A stretch of 64,000 nt of DNA from Hyperoodon ampullatus (Eukaryota; Chordata; Mammalia; Artiodactyla; Ziphiidae): the NCBI GenBank assembly GCA_949752795.1, contig CATKHW010000381.1, positions 248,001 through 312,000 on the forward strand, given 5' to 3'. Below, one piece after another: positions 1 through 10,361 of this stretch. The position numbers and the translations under genes were made by a program. The notes below the pieces were generated by a model, which saw only the letters and a program-made list of their open reading frames with translations, searched no databases and was not told the origin of the DNA. Every line of letters begins with the position of its first letter. Position 1 is the first letter of the stretch.

Positions 1-505
1 GGCATGGAGCATTGTGATGGCAAAACCGTGGAGCATTGTGATGAGAAGACCTTGGGTAATTGTGATGACGAGCATCATGGAGCACTGTAATGACAAGGGG
101 CATGAAGCATTGTGATGACAGGTGTCAGGGAGCATTGTGATGACAGGGGTCATGGAGCATTGTGATGACAAGGGCATGGAGCATTGTGATGACAAGGGTA
201 CGGAACATTGTGATGAAAAGTGCCATTGAGAATTTTGATGATAAAGTCGTGAAGCATTGTGATGACAAACACTTGGAGCTTGCTATGACAGGGGTCATGG
301 AACATTGCAATGCCAAGTGCATGGAGAATTGTGATGAAACGAGCATGTAACTTTGTGATGAGAAGTGTCATGTGGCAGTGTGATGACAAGTACGTGGAGA
401 ATTGTTATGACAAGGGACATGGAGCATTGTGATAACCAGGGAATGGAGCATTGTGATGACAGGGGTCATGGAGCCTTATTATGACAAGGGTCATGGTGCA
501 TTCTG
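1..505. repeat. Degenerate 24-25 bp minisatellite flanking the array
   Basis: About 21 tandem copies of a 23-27 bp unit with the core GAGCATTGTGATGACAAGG can be read by eye. The copies differ at several positions each, and the best-preserved run lies at about 150-210. The unit shows no similarity to the satellite monomer that follows. Open frames here (for example 162-350 plus, 150-389 minus) are repetitive translations of the unit, not genes. I do not recognise the repeat family. It continues past the left end of the window. Confidence 0.9.
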
Positions 506-1676
506 ATATAAGATATCATTTATGAAGGGAATGTAAACCTGGCTACATATGAACTGAATTAGGAAAGAGAACAGAGTCTCAGATTTAGAAAACACTCTTA
601 TGCTTGCTTAAGGGGGAAGGAGAGGTGGGGAGACTCACAAAACCAGAGTTTGATATTAACACAGGTACTGTTCCATAATCCAAATACAGAAGAGACAAGC
701 CCGACTCCTTCCTCAGTGAATGGGACTCAACACCCCTATTCCCCACAGAGAAATATATCTGACTAGTAAGGATCTTAAAACCTATGTATTGATATGTCTC
801 CATAAGGGAACCAAGTGTGTCTAGAATGACATAAACACGGCAGTGAGAATCAGCTCAAACCCACTATAAAAAGGAATTTCAAAACAAAACAAAGAAACAG
901 TGAAATTCTTACACAATACCTTCAGGGGTTCTGATGAAACTTGGAATGACCCTATCTACAACAACAGCTGGATGTGGCATAAGGCTGTTCACTTGGGACT
1001 GAGAGGATTGGTGAGATTGGGTGTGAAAATGCAGGCGCTTTAAAGCAATAATGCCTGCCACTGATTCCATGGTTCCCAACTCTCCAGGTAGAAGGGAATA
1101 TCACTACAGTTATAACATGTATGGGAAACCTAGAGAATGGACACCCTCTGATGGTGAAAGGTTTCTAAAACTCTACTAATTTTTTTCTCTCCATGTGCTG
1201 CAGCTTGACATTCCAACTGCTTTAATATCAATCTCCCAACTTGGAGAGACAGCCCCTATAACCTCCTGGTTCGCACAGTTGGCACATTGTGCAGAGGATA
1301 TAAGGGAAGAGGGAGAACCAATGAGAGAGTAGCTGTAGGCATTTGGACGGCCACATGTAACTCTAATTTCCCATCACGAAGAAGAATTAACCAAACTCTC
1401 AGCCTGCCCCACCCCCATAACTAGTATAGGTCCTGAAGCAAAATTGTGGGTTTGCGGTCAGCTCACAAAAACACAAGTTGAAAAATGGAGCTCAGGGGCA
1501 CAGCAATTCACTAACTTGCAGAGTTATACAGGACTACTCTCTTCCAAAAAATCTGTTGAGGAAAAGCCATGAGGCGGACTTGAAAATGAGGGAGATTTGC
1601 ACGAAACAGATTTCCAGAAGTACATTGGAATCGCCTTTAAACAAAGGAAAAGCATCACAACTTCGACAATTATGGA
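506..1676 (+). repeat. Satellite monomer 0, truncated at the array edge
   Basis: The copy starts at about monomer offset +578, in the last codons of the L1 ORF2-like part, directly after the minisatellite. The palindrome and most of the ORF2-like part are missing. The L1 3' UTR runs to an A-rich tail near 899. The unique segment is edge-type (for example ACACAATACC near 910 where core copies have TTTACAATTCC). Confidence 0.9.
507..899 (+). mobile_element. L1 3' UTR fragment in edge monomer 0
   Basis: Contains the order typical of an L1 3' end: AAGATATCATTTATGAAG, CAGATTTAGAAAAC, a G-rich stretch GGGGGAAGGAGAGGTGGGG at 611-629, then an A-rich tail at about 880-899. The similarity is to the cetartiodactyl L1 3' UTR as I remember it. 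No target-site duplication is expected, because the segment is part of the satellite monomer and not a fresh insertion. Confidence 0.75.
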
Positions 1677-1750
1677 ATTGTCCATAAAGGGCGCATGAAT
1701 TTTCTCCTGAATATATTCAGGAGAAAACGCATACACCCATTTTGGCCAAC
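1677..1750. repeat. Imperfect palindrome, edge monomer 1
   Basis: Axis between 1713 and 1714. Eight of 37 arm pairs are mismatched, mostly in the outer half. The inner 14 pairs (TTTTCTCCTGAATA and its complement) are intact. Confidence 0.9.
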
Positions 1751-1764
1751 CAAGCAACCGCACA

Positions 1765-2278
1765 ATGCAAATCTGCACTAAAAAGAAGTATCACTTCCCA
1801 CCAGTCAAAAGGGATATCCGTAAAATGTGTAAAAACCAGAAAGGCAAGAGGGGCTCTGGAGAACAGGGAGCCTTGTTATGCTGATGGGTGGGATGTAGAT
1901 TGCCAACAGCCACTGTGGAGGAGTGCATTGTGTTCCCTAAAAGAATTAAACAAAAGAGTTTCACAACCTAAGGCACTTCCAATCATGGGAATATACCTTG
2001 GGAAAATTGAAAATCAATAAGACACAGCCAACCCAAAATATAGGGCATTACTGCTTACAAGAACCTCGACTTCGCGACACCTTAAATATCCAAGGAAAGA
2101 CAAAAATAGTAAAGAAATTGTGGTACATATGTACGATGGAATATCGCTCAGCCATGAAATCAATGTCATAAGGCCAGTAGCAGCATAATGAGTGGATTCA
2201 TGTACGATGATTCTAACTGAAATAAGTCACACAGAAAAAGAAACTTATCATAAGATATCACTTATGAAGGTCTTGTAA
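1765..2278 (+). mobile_element. L1 ORF2 C-terminal remnant, edge monomer 1
   Basis: Translation in shifting frames recovers hallmarks of the end of mammalian L1 ORF2. MQIC..K..YHF..VKRDI corresponds to the L1 MQIKTTMRYHLTPVRM region. GWD.DCQQPLW and MGIYLGKIE match the W.DCK..QPLWK and LLGIYPKDY regions, and YDGISLSHEINV matches YTMEYYAAIKN. At least one frameshift separates the GIY part from the YDGIS part, and there are in-frame stops. At nucleotide level GTGGTACATATGTACGATGG is almost the canonical L1 sequence. It cannot encode a working reverse transcriptase: only the extreme C-terminus is present. Confidence 0.85.
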
Positions 2279-2639
2279 ACATGGCTACACATGAACTGAA
2301 TTAGGAAAGAGAAGTGTCTCACATTTAGAAAACACTCTTATGCCTGCTCAAGAGGAAAGGAGAGGTGGGGTGATGCATAAAACCAGAGTTTGATATTAGC
2401 ACAGGTACGGTTGCATAATCCAAATACAGAATAGACAAGACCAACTCTTTCCTCAGTGAATGGGGCTCAACACCCCTATTCCCCGCAGAGTAGTATATCT
2501 GACTAGTAAGAATCTTAAAACCCATGTATTAATATGTCTCCATAAGGTAACGAAGTGTGTCTAGAGCGACATAAACACGGCAGTGAGAATCAGCTCAAAC
2601 CCACTATAAAAATGAATTTCAAAACAAAACAAATAAACA
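2279..2639 (+). mobile_element. L1 3' UTR and A-rich tail, edge monomer 1
   Basis: Follows the ORF2-like stop (TAA 2276-2278). Contains CACATTTAGAAAAC, a G-rich stretch at about 2353-2370 and an A-rich tail near 2620-2639. I align it with the cetartiodactyl L1 3' UTR from memory. Confidence 0.75.
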
Positions 2640-3413
2640 GTGAAATTCTTACACAATACCTTCAGGGGTTCTGATGAAACTTAGAATGACCCTATCTACA
2701 ATGACAGCTGGATGTGGCATAAGGCTGGTCACTTGGGACTGAGAGGATTGGTGAGATTGGGTGAGAAAATGCAGACCGTTTAAAACAATAATACCTGGCA
2801 CCCATTCCATGGTTCCCAACTCTCCAGGTAGAAGGGAATATCACTACAGTTATAAAATGTATGGGAAACCTAGAAAATGGACACCATGTGATGGTGAAAG
2901 GTTTCTAAACTCTACTAATTTTTTTCTCTCCTTGTGCACCAGTTTGACATTCCAACTGCTTTAGTATCAATCTCCCAAATTGGAGAGTCAGCACCTTTAA
3001 CCTCCTGGTCCGCACAGTTGGCAAGTTTTGCAGAGGATATAAGGGAAGAGGGAGAAACAATTAGAGAGTAGCTGTAGGCATTTGGATGGCCACATGTCAC
3101 TCTAAATTCCCGTCACGAAGCAGAATTAACAAACTCTGAGTCAGCCTCCCCAATGGAACCAGTATAGGTCCTGAAGCAAAATTGTGGATTGGAAGTCAGC
3201 CCACAAAAATGCGAGTTGAAAAATGGAGCTCAGGGGCACAGCAATTCACTAACTTGCAGAGTTATAAAGGACTACTCTCTTCCAAAAATCTGTTGATAAA
3301 AAGCCATGAGGCGGACTTGAAAATGAGGCAGAAGTGCACGAAACAGATTTCCAGAAGTACATTGGAATTGCCTTTAAACACAGGAAAAGCATCAAAACTT
3401 CGACAATTATGGA

Positions 3414-3487
3414 ATTGTCCATAAAGGGCGCATGCGTTTTCTCCTGAATATATTCAAGAGAAAACGCATGCACCCATTTTGGCCAAC
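3414..3487. repeat. Imperfect palindrome, edge monomer 2
   Basis: Six of 37 arm pairs mismatched: positions 1, 5, 9, 12, 16 and 31. Confidence 0.9.
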
Positions 3488-3501
3488 CAAGCAACCGAAC
3501 A

Positions 3502-4376
3502 ATGCAAATCTGCACTACAAAGAGGTATCACTTCCAACCGGTCAAAAGGGACATCCGTAAAATGTGTAAAAACAAGAAAGGCAAGACAGGATCTGGAAAG
3601 AGGGCGCCTTGTTATGCAGATGGGTGGGATGTAAATTGCCAACAGCCACTCTGGAGGAGTGCACTGTGTTCCCAAAAAGAAGTAAACAGAAGTGCTTCAC
3701 AACCTAAGGCACTTCCAGTCACGGGAATATACCTTGGGAAAATTGAAAATCAATAAGACACAGCCACCCCAAAATTTATGGCAGCACTGCTTACAAGAAC
3801 CTCGACTTCGGGACACCTTATATATCCCAGGAAGGACAAAAATGGTAAAGAAATTGTGGTACATACGTATGATGGAATATCCCTCAGCCATGAAGTCAAT
3901 GTCATAAGGCCAGTATCAGCATAATGACGGGATTCATGTACGATGATTCTAAGGGAAAAAATCAAACAGAAAAAGAAACTTATCATAAGATATCGCTTAT
4001 GAAGGGTATATAAACATGGCTACACATGGAATGAATTGGGAAAGGGAACAGAGTCTCATATATAGAAAACACTCTTATGCATGCTTAAGGGGAAAGCAGA
4101 GGTGGGGTGATGAATAAAACCAGAGTTTGATATTAGCACAGGTACGGTTCCATAATCCAAATACAGAATAGACAAGACCTACTACTTCCTCTGTGAACGG
4201 GACTCAAAACCCCATATTTCCCGCAGAGGAATATATCTGACTAGTAAGAATCTTAAAACCTATGTATTGATATGTCTCCATAAGGGAATCAAGTGTGTCT
4301 AGACTGGCATAAACATGGCAGCGAGAATCAGCTCAAACCCACTAGAAAAGGAAATTCAAAAACAAAACAAAAAACA
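3502..4376 (+). mobile_element. L1 ORF2 remnant plus 3' UTR, monomer 2
   Basis: ORF2-like part 3502-4013, 3' UTR and A-rich tail 4014-4376. The motif AAAATTTATGGCAGCACTGC at about 3771-3790 is closer to L1 (TTCATAGCAGCACTATTTAC) than core copies, which read AATTTAGGGCTGCACTGC. The transition from edge to core sequence falls in the last 120 bp of this segment. Confidence 0.8.
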
Positions 4377-5146
4377 GGGAAATTCTTTACAACTCCTTCA
4401 GGGTCTCTGATGAAACCTGGAATGACCCTATCAACAACGACAGCTGGATGTGGCATAAGGCTGGACACTTGGGACTGAGAGGATTGGTGAGATTGAGTGA
4501 GCAAATGCAGACACTTTAAAACAATAGTATGTGGCACCCATTCCATGGGTCCCAACTCTCGAGGTTGAAGGAACTATTACTACAGCTATAACATGTACGG
4601 GAAACCTAGAGAACGGACACACTGTGAATACGAAAGGTTTCTAAAACTCAAAGAATAGACCCTCTCCTGGTGCACCGGTTTGACTTTCCAACTGCTTTAT
4701 TATCAGTCTCCCAACTTGAAGAGACAGCCCCTTTAACCTCCTGGTTCGCACAGGTTGCCAATTTGGCAGAGGATGAAAGGGAAGAGGGAGAACCAATGAG
4801 AGAGTAGCTCTTAGGCATTTGGACGGGCACATGTCACTCTAATTTCCCGGCAGGAAGAAGAATTAACAAAAGTCTCAGGCACCCACCGGGAAACAGTATA
4901 GGTCCTGAACCAAAATTTTGACTTGCGTTCAGCTCACAAAAAAGGAGTTGAAAAATGGAGCTCAGGGGCACAGCAATTCAACAACTGGCAGAGTAATAAA
5001 GGAAAACTCTCGTCCAAAAATCTGTTGAGGGAAGGAAACGAGGCGTATTTGAAAGGCAGGCAGAATAGCAGGAAACAGATTTCAAGAGGTACGTTGGAAT
5101 CGCCTTTAAAGCACAGGAAGAGGGGCACAGCTTCGACAATAATGCA

Positions 5147-6883
5147 CTTGGCAAAAAAGGGCGTATGCGTTTTCTCCTGAATATATTCAGGAGAAAACGC
5201 ATACGCCCTTTTTGGCCAAGCAAGTAAGCGGGCAACGCAAATCTGCACTCAAAGAAGTATCACTTCCCACTGGTCAAAAGGGACAGCCACAAAATGTGTA
5301 AAATCCAGAAAGGCAAGACAGGCCCTGGAGAACAGGGAGCCTTGTTATGGTGTTGGGCGGGATGTAAATTGTCAACTGCCTCTCTGGAGGAATGCATTGT
5401 GTGGTCTAAAACAAGTAAACAACAGAGCTACAGAGCCAAGGGCACTTCCAGTCTAGGGAATATACCTTGGGAAAACTGAAAATCAATAAGAAAGAGCCAC
5501 CTCAAAATTTAGGGCTGCACTGCTTACAAGAACCTCAACTTGGGTACACATTAAATATCCCAGGAAATATAAAAATGGTTCAAAAAATTGTGGTACTTAC
5601 GTACGATGGAATATCCCTCAGCCATGAAATCAATGTCATAAGACCAGTAGCAGCAAATGAGTGGATTCAGGTACGATGATTCTAAGTGAAATAAGTCACA
5701 CAGAAAAAGAAACTTATCATAAGATATCACTTATGAAGATCCTGTAAACATGGCTTCACTTGAACTGAGTTAGGAAAGAGAACAGTGTCTCACATTGAGA
5801 AAACACTTTTATGCCTGCTTAAGGGGGAAGGAGAGGTGGGGTGATGCATAAAACCAGAGTTTGATATAAGCACAGGTACCGTTCCAAAAACCAACTATGG
5901 AATAGACAAGACCTACACCTTCCTCAGTGAAAGGGACTCAAAACCCCATATTTCCCGCAGAGGAATATATCTGACTAGTAAGAATCTTAAAACCTATGTA
6001 TTGATATATCTCCATAAGGGAATCAAGTGTGTCTAGACTGGCATAAACATGGCAGCGAGAATCAGCTCAAACCCACTATAAAAAGGAATTTCAAAAACAA
6101 AACAAAAAAACTGGGAAATTCTTTACAATTCCTTCAGGGTCTGTGATGAAACCTGGAATGACCCTATCTACAATGACAGCTGGATGTGGCATAAGGAGGG
6201 ACACTTGGGACTGAGAGGATTGATGAGATTGGGTGAGCAAATGCAGACCCTTTAAAGCACAAATGCCTGGCACCCATTCCATGGGTCCCAACTCTCCAGG
6301 TTGAAGGGAATATTACTACAGCTATAACATGTACGGGAAACCTAGAGAACGGATACACTGTGAATACGAAAGGTTTCTAAAACTCAACGAATAGCCCCTT
6401 TCCTGGTGCTCCGGTTTGACTTTCCATCTGTTTTACTATCAATCTCACAACTTGGAGAGACAGCCCCTTTAACCTGCAGGTTCGAACAGGTTCCCAAATT
6501 GGCAGAGAATGAAAGGGAAAAGGGAGAACCAATGAGAGAGTAGCTGTTAGGCATTTGGACGGGCACATATCACTGTAATTTCCCGGAAGGAAGAAGAATT
6601 AACCAAAGTCTCAGCCACCCACTGGGAACAAGTACAGGTCCTGAACCAAAATTTTGGACTTGCGGTCAGCTCACCAAAAACGAGTTGAAAAATGGAGCTC
6701 AGGGGCACAGTAATTCACAAATTGGCAGAGTAATAAAGGACAACTATCGTCCAAAAATCTGTTGAGGGAAGGCAAAGAGGCGGACTTGAAAGCGAGGCAG
6801 AATAGCAGGAAACAGATTTCAAGAGGTACGTTGGAATCACCTTTAAAGCACAGGAAGAGGGGCACAACTTCGACAATGATGCC
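5147..6883 (+). repeat. Satellite monomer 3
   Basis: 1,737 bp. Palindrome 5147-5220 with one mismatch (arm position 7). L1 part 5235-6110. Positions of about 5,090-5,460 share private variants (AAGTAAGCGGGCAACGC, GTGTTGGGCGGG, GTGTGGTCTAAAAC) with monomer 6, 5,215 bp downstream. Confidence 0.95.
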
Positions 6884-6957
6884 CTTGGCCAAAAAGGGCG
6901 TATGTGTTTTCTCCTCAATATATTCAGGAGAAAACACATACGCCCTTTTTGGCCAAG
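6884..6957. repeat. Palindrome with matched substitution in both arms
   Basis: Arm position 22 is changed on both sides (left TATGTG, right CACATA), so pairing is kept. The only mismatch is next to the axis (CCTCAATA). Confidence 0.9.
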
Positions 6958-8622
6958 CAAGCAAGCGGGCAATGCAAATCTGCACTACAAAGAAGTATCA
7001 CTTCCCACCGGGCAAAAGGCACATCCAAAAAATGTGTAAAAACCAGAAAGGCAAGACAGGCCCTGGAGAACAGGGAGCCTTGTTATGCTGATGGGCGGGA
7101 TGTAAATTGCCAACTGCCTCTCTGGAGGAGTGTATTGTGTTCCCTAAAACAAGTAAAGAACAGAGCTACAGAGACAAGGGCACTTCCAGTCAAGGGAATA
7201 TACCTTGGGTAAACTGGAAATCAATAAGACAGAGCCACCCCAAAATTTAGGGCTGCACTGCTTACAAGGACCTCAACTTGGGTACACCTTAAATATCCCA
7301 GGAAATATAAAAATGGTTCAAAAAATTGTGGTACTTACGTACGATGGAATATCCCTCATCCATGAAATCAATATCATAAGACCAGTAGCAGCAAAATGGG
7401 TGGATTCAGGTACGATGATTCTAAGTGAACTAAGGCACACAGAAAAATAAACTTATCATAAGATATCACTTATGAAGATCCTGTAAACATGGCTACACTT
7501 GAACTGAGTTAGGAAAGAGAACAGTGTCTCACATTTATAAAACACTCCTATGCCTCCTAAAGGGGGAAGGAGAGGTGGGGTGATGCATAAAACCAGAGTT
7601 TGATATAAGCACAGGTACCGTTCCTAAAACCACCTATGGAATAGACAAGACCTACACCTTCCTCAGTGAAAGGGACTCAAAACCCCATATTTCCCGCAGA
7701 GGAATATATCTGACTAGTAAGAATCTTAAAACCTATGGATTGATATGTCTCCGTAAGGGAATCAAGTGTGTCTAGACTGGCATAAACATGGCAGCGAGAA
7801 TCAGCTCAAACCCACTATAAAAATGAATTTCAACAACAACACAAAAAAACTGGGAAATTCTTTACAATTCCTTCAGGGTCTCTGATGAAACCTGGAATGA
7901 CCCTATGTACAATGACAGCTGGATGTGGCATAACGCTGGACACTTGGGACTGAGAGGATTGGTGAGATTGGGTGAGCAAATGCAGACCCTTTAAAGCAAT
8001 AATGCATGGCACCCATTCCATTGGTCCCAACTCTGCAGGATGAAGGGAATATTACTACAGCTATAACATGTACCGGAATCCTAGAGAACGGACACACTGT
8101 GAATACGAAAGGTTTCTAAAACTCAACGAATAGTCCCTCTCCTGGTGCTCCAGTTTGACTTTCCATCTGCTTTACTATCAACCTCCCAACTTGGAGAGAC
8201 AGCCCTTTTAACCTCCTGGTTCGCACAGGTTTCCAATTTGGCAGAGGATGAAAGGGAAGACGGATTACCAATGAGAGAGTAGCTGTTAGGCATTTGGACG
8301 GGCACATATCACTGTAATTTCCCAGCAGGAAGAAGAATTAACCAAAGTCTCAGCCACCCACTGGGAAACAGCAGAGTTCCTGAACCAAAATTTTGGAATT
8401 GCGGACAGCTCACCAAAAACGAGTTCAAAAATGGAGCTCAGGGGCACAGCAATTCACAAACTGGCCGAGTAATAAAGGACAACTGTCGTCCAAAAATCTG
8501 TTGAGGGAAGGCAACGAGGCGGACTTGAAAGCGAGGCAGAATAGCAGGAAACAGATTTCAAGAGGTACGTTGGAATCGCCTTTAAAGAACAGGAAGAGGG
8601 GCACAACTTCGACAATGATGCA
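6884..8622 (+). repeat. Satellite monomer 4
   Basis: 1,739 bp. Palindrome 6884-6957 has one mismatch, next to the axis, and a matched substitution in both arms (arm position 22, GCG to GTG on the left and CGC to CAC on the right). L1 part 6972-7850. Confidence 0.95.
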
Positions 8623-10361
8623 CTTGGCCAAAAAGGGCGTATGCGTTTTCTCCTGAATATATTCAGGAGAAAACGCATACGCCCTTTTTTGCCAAGCAAG
8701 CAAGCGGGAAATGCAAATCTGCACTACAAAGAAGTATCACTTCCCACCGGTCAAAAGGGACATCCACAAAGTGTGTAAAAACCAGAAAGGCAAGACAGGC
8801 CCTGGAGAACAGGGAGCCTTGTTATGCTGATGGGCGGGATGTAAATTGCCAACTGCCTCTCTGGAGGAGTACATTGTGTTCCCTAAAACAAGTAAAGAAC
8901 AGAGCTACAGAGCCAAGGGCACTTCCAGTCTAGGGAATATACCTTGGGAAAACTGAAAATCAATAAGACAGAGCCAGCCCAAAATTTAGGGCTGCACTGC
9001 TTACAAGGACCTCAAATTAGATACACATTAAGTATCCCAGGAAATATAAAAATGGTTCAAAAAATTGTGGTACTTACGTACGATGGAATATCCCTCAGCC
9101 ATGAAATCAATGTCATAAGACCAGTAGCAGCAAAATGGGTGGATTCAGGTACGATGATTCTAAGTGAAAAAAGTCACACAGAAAAAGAAACTTATCATAA
9201 GATATCACTTATGAAGATCCTGTAAACATGGCTACACTTGAACTGAGTTAGGAAAGAGAACAGTGTCTCATGTTTAGAAAACACTCTTATGCCTGCTTAA
9301 GGGGGAAGGAGAGGTGGGATGATGCATAAAACCAGAGTTTGATATAAGTACAGGTACCGTTCCAAAAACCAACTATTGAATAGACAAGACCTACACCTTC
9401 CTCAGTGAAAGGGACTCAAAACACCATATTTCCCGCAGAGGAATATATCTGACTAGTAAGAATCTTAAAACCTATGTACTGATATGTCTCCGTAAGGGAA
9501 CCAAGTGTGTCTAGACTGGCATAAACATGGCAGCGAGAATCAGCTCAAACCCACTATAAAAAGGAATTTCAAAAACAAAACAAAAAAACTGGGAAATTCT
9601 TTACAATTCCTTCAGGGTCTCTGATGAAACCTGGAATAACCCTATGTACAAAAACAGCTGGATGTGGCATAAGGAGCGACACTTGGGACTGAGACGATTG
9701 GTGAGATTGGGTGAGCAAATGCAGACCCTTTAAAGCACAAATGCCTGGCACCCATTCCATGGGTCCCAACTCTCCAGGTTGAAGGGAATATTACTACAGC
9801 TATAACATGTACGGGAAACCTAGAGAACGGACACACTGTGAATACGAAAGGTTTCTAAAACTCAACGAATACTCCGTCTCCTGGTGCTCCGGTTTGACTT
9901 TCCATCTCCTTTACTATGAACCTCCCAACTTGGAGAGACAGCCCCTTTAACCTCCTGGTTCGCACAGGTTGCCAATTTGGCAGAGGATTAAAGGGAAGAG
10001 GGAGAACCAATGAGAGAGTAGCTGTTAGGCATTTGGACGGGCACATATCACTGTAATTTCCCAGCAGGAAGAAGAATTAACCAAAGGCTCAGCCACCCAC
10101 CAGGAACCAGTATAGGTCCTGAACCAAAATTTTGGACTTGCGGTCAGCTCACCAAAAACGAGTTGAAAAATGGAGCTCAGGGGCACAGCAATTCACAAAC
10201 TGGCCGAGTAATAAAGGACAACTATCGTCCAAAAATCTGTTGAGGAAAGGCAACGAGGCGGACTTGAAAGCAAGGCAGAATAGCAGGAAACAGATTTCAA
10301 GAGGTACATTGGAATCGCCTTTAAAGCACAGGAATAGGGGCACAGCTTCGACAATAATGCA
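8623..10361 (+). repeat. Satellite monomer 5
   Basis: 1,739 bp. Palindrome 8623-8696 with one mismatch, at arm position 7 but in the right arm, whereas monomers 3 and 6 carry the same change in the left arm. L1 part 8711-9588. Confidence 0.95.

Larger units (their letters stand above)
1677..3413 (+). repeat. Satellite monomer 1 (edge type)
   Basis: First complete copy, 1,737 bp. Its palindrome (1677-1750, axis 1713/1714) pairs at only 29 of 37 positions. L1-derived part about 1765-2639, unique segment 2640-3413. It is clearly more diverged from the core than core copies are from each other. Confidence 0.93.
3414..5146 (+). repeat. Satellite monomer 2 (edge-to-core transition)
   Basis: 1,733 bp, the shortest complete copy. 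The palindrome 3414-3487 pairs at 31 of 37 positions. The L1 part (3502-4376) is edge-type up to about 4,250. After that diagnostic bases are core-type: AGACTGGCATAAACATGG at 4301 replaces edge AGAGCGACATAAACACGG, and the unique segment reads like the core. Confidence 0.93.

Noticed and set aside
162..389. Open frames on both strands in the first 400 bp
   Set aside because: Repetitive translations of the 24-25 bp minisatellite.
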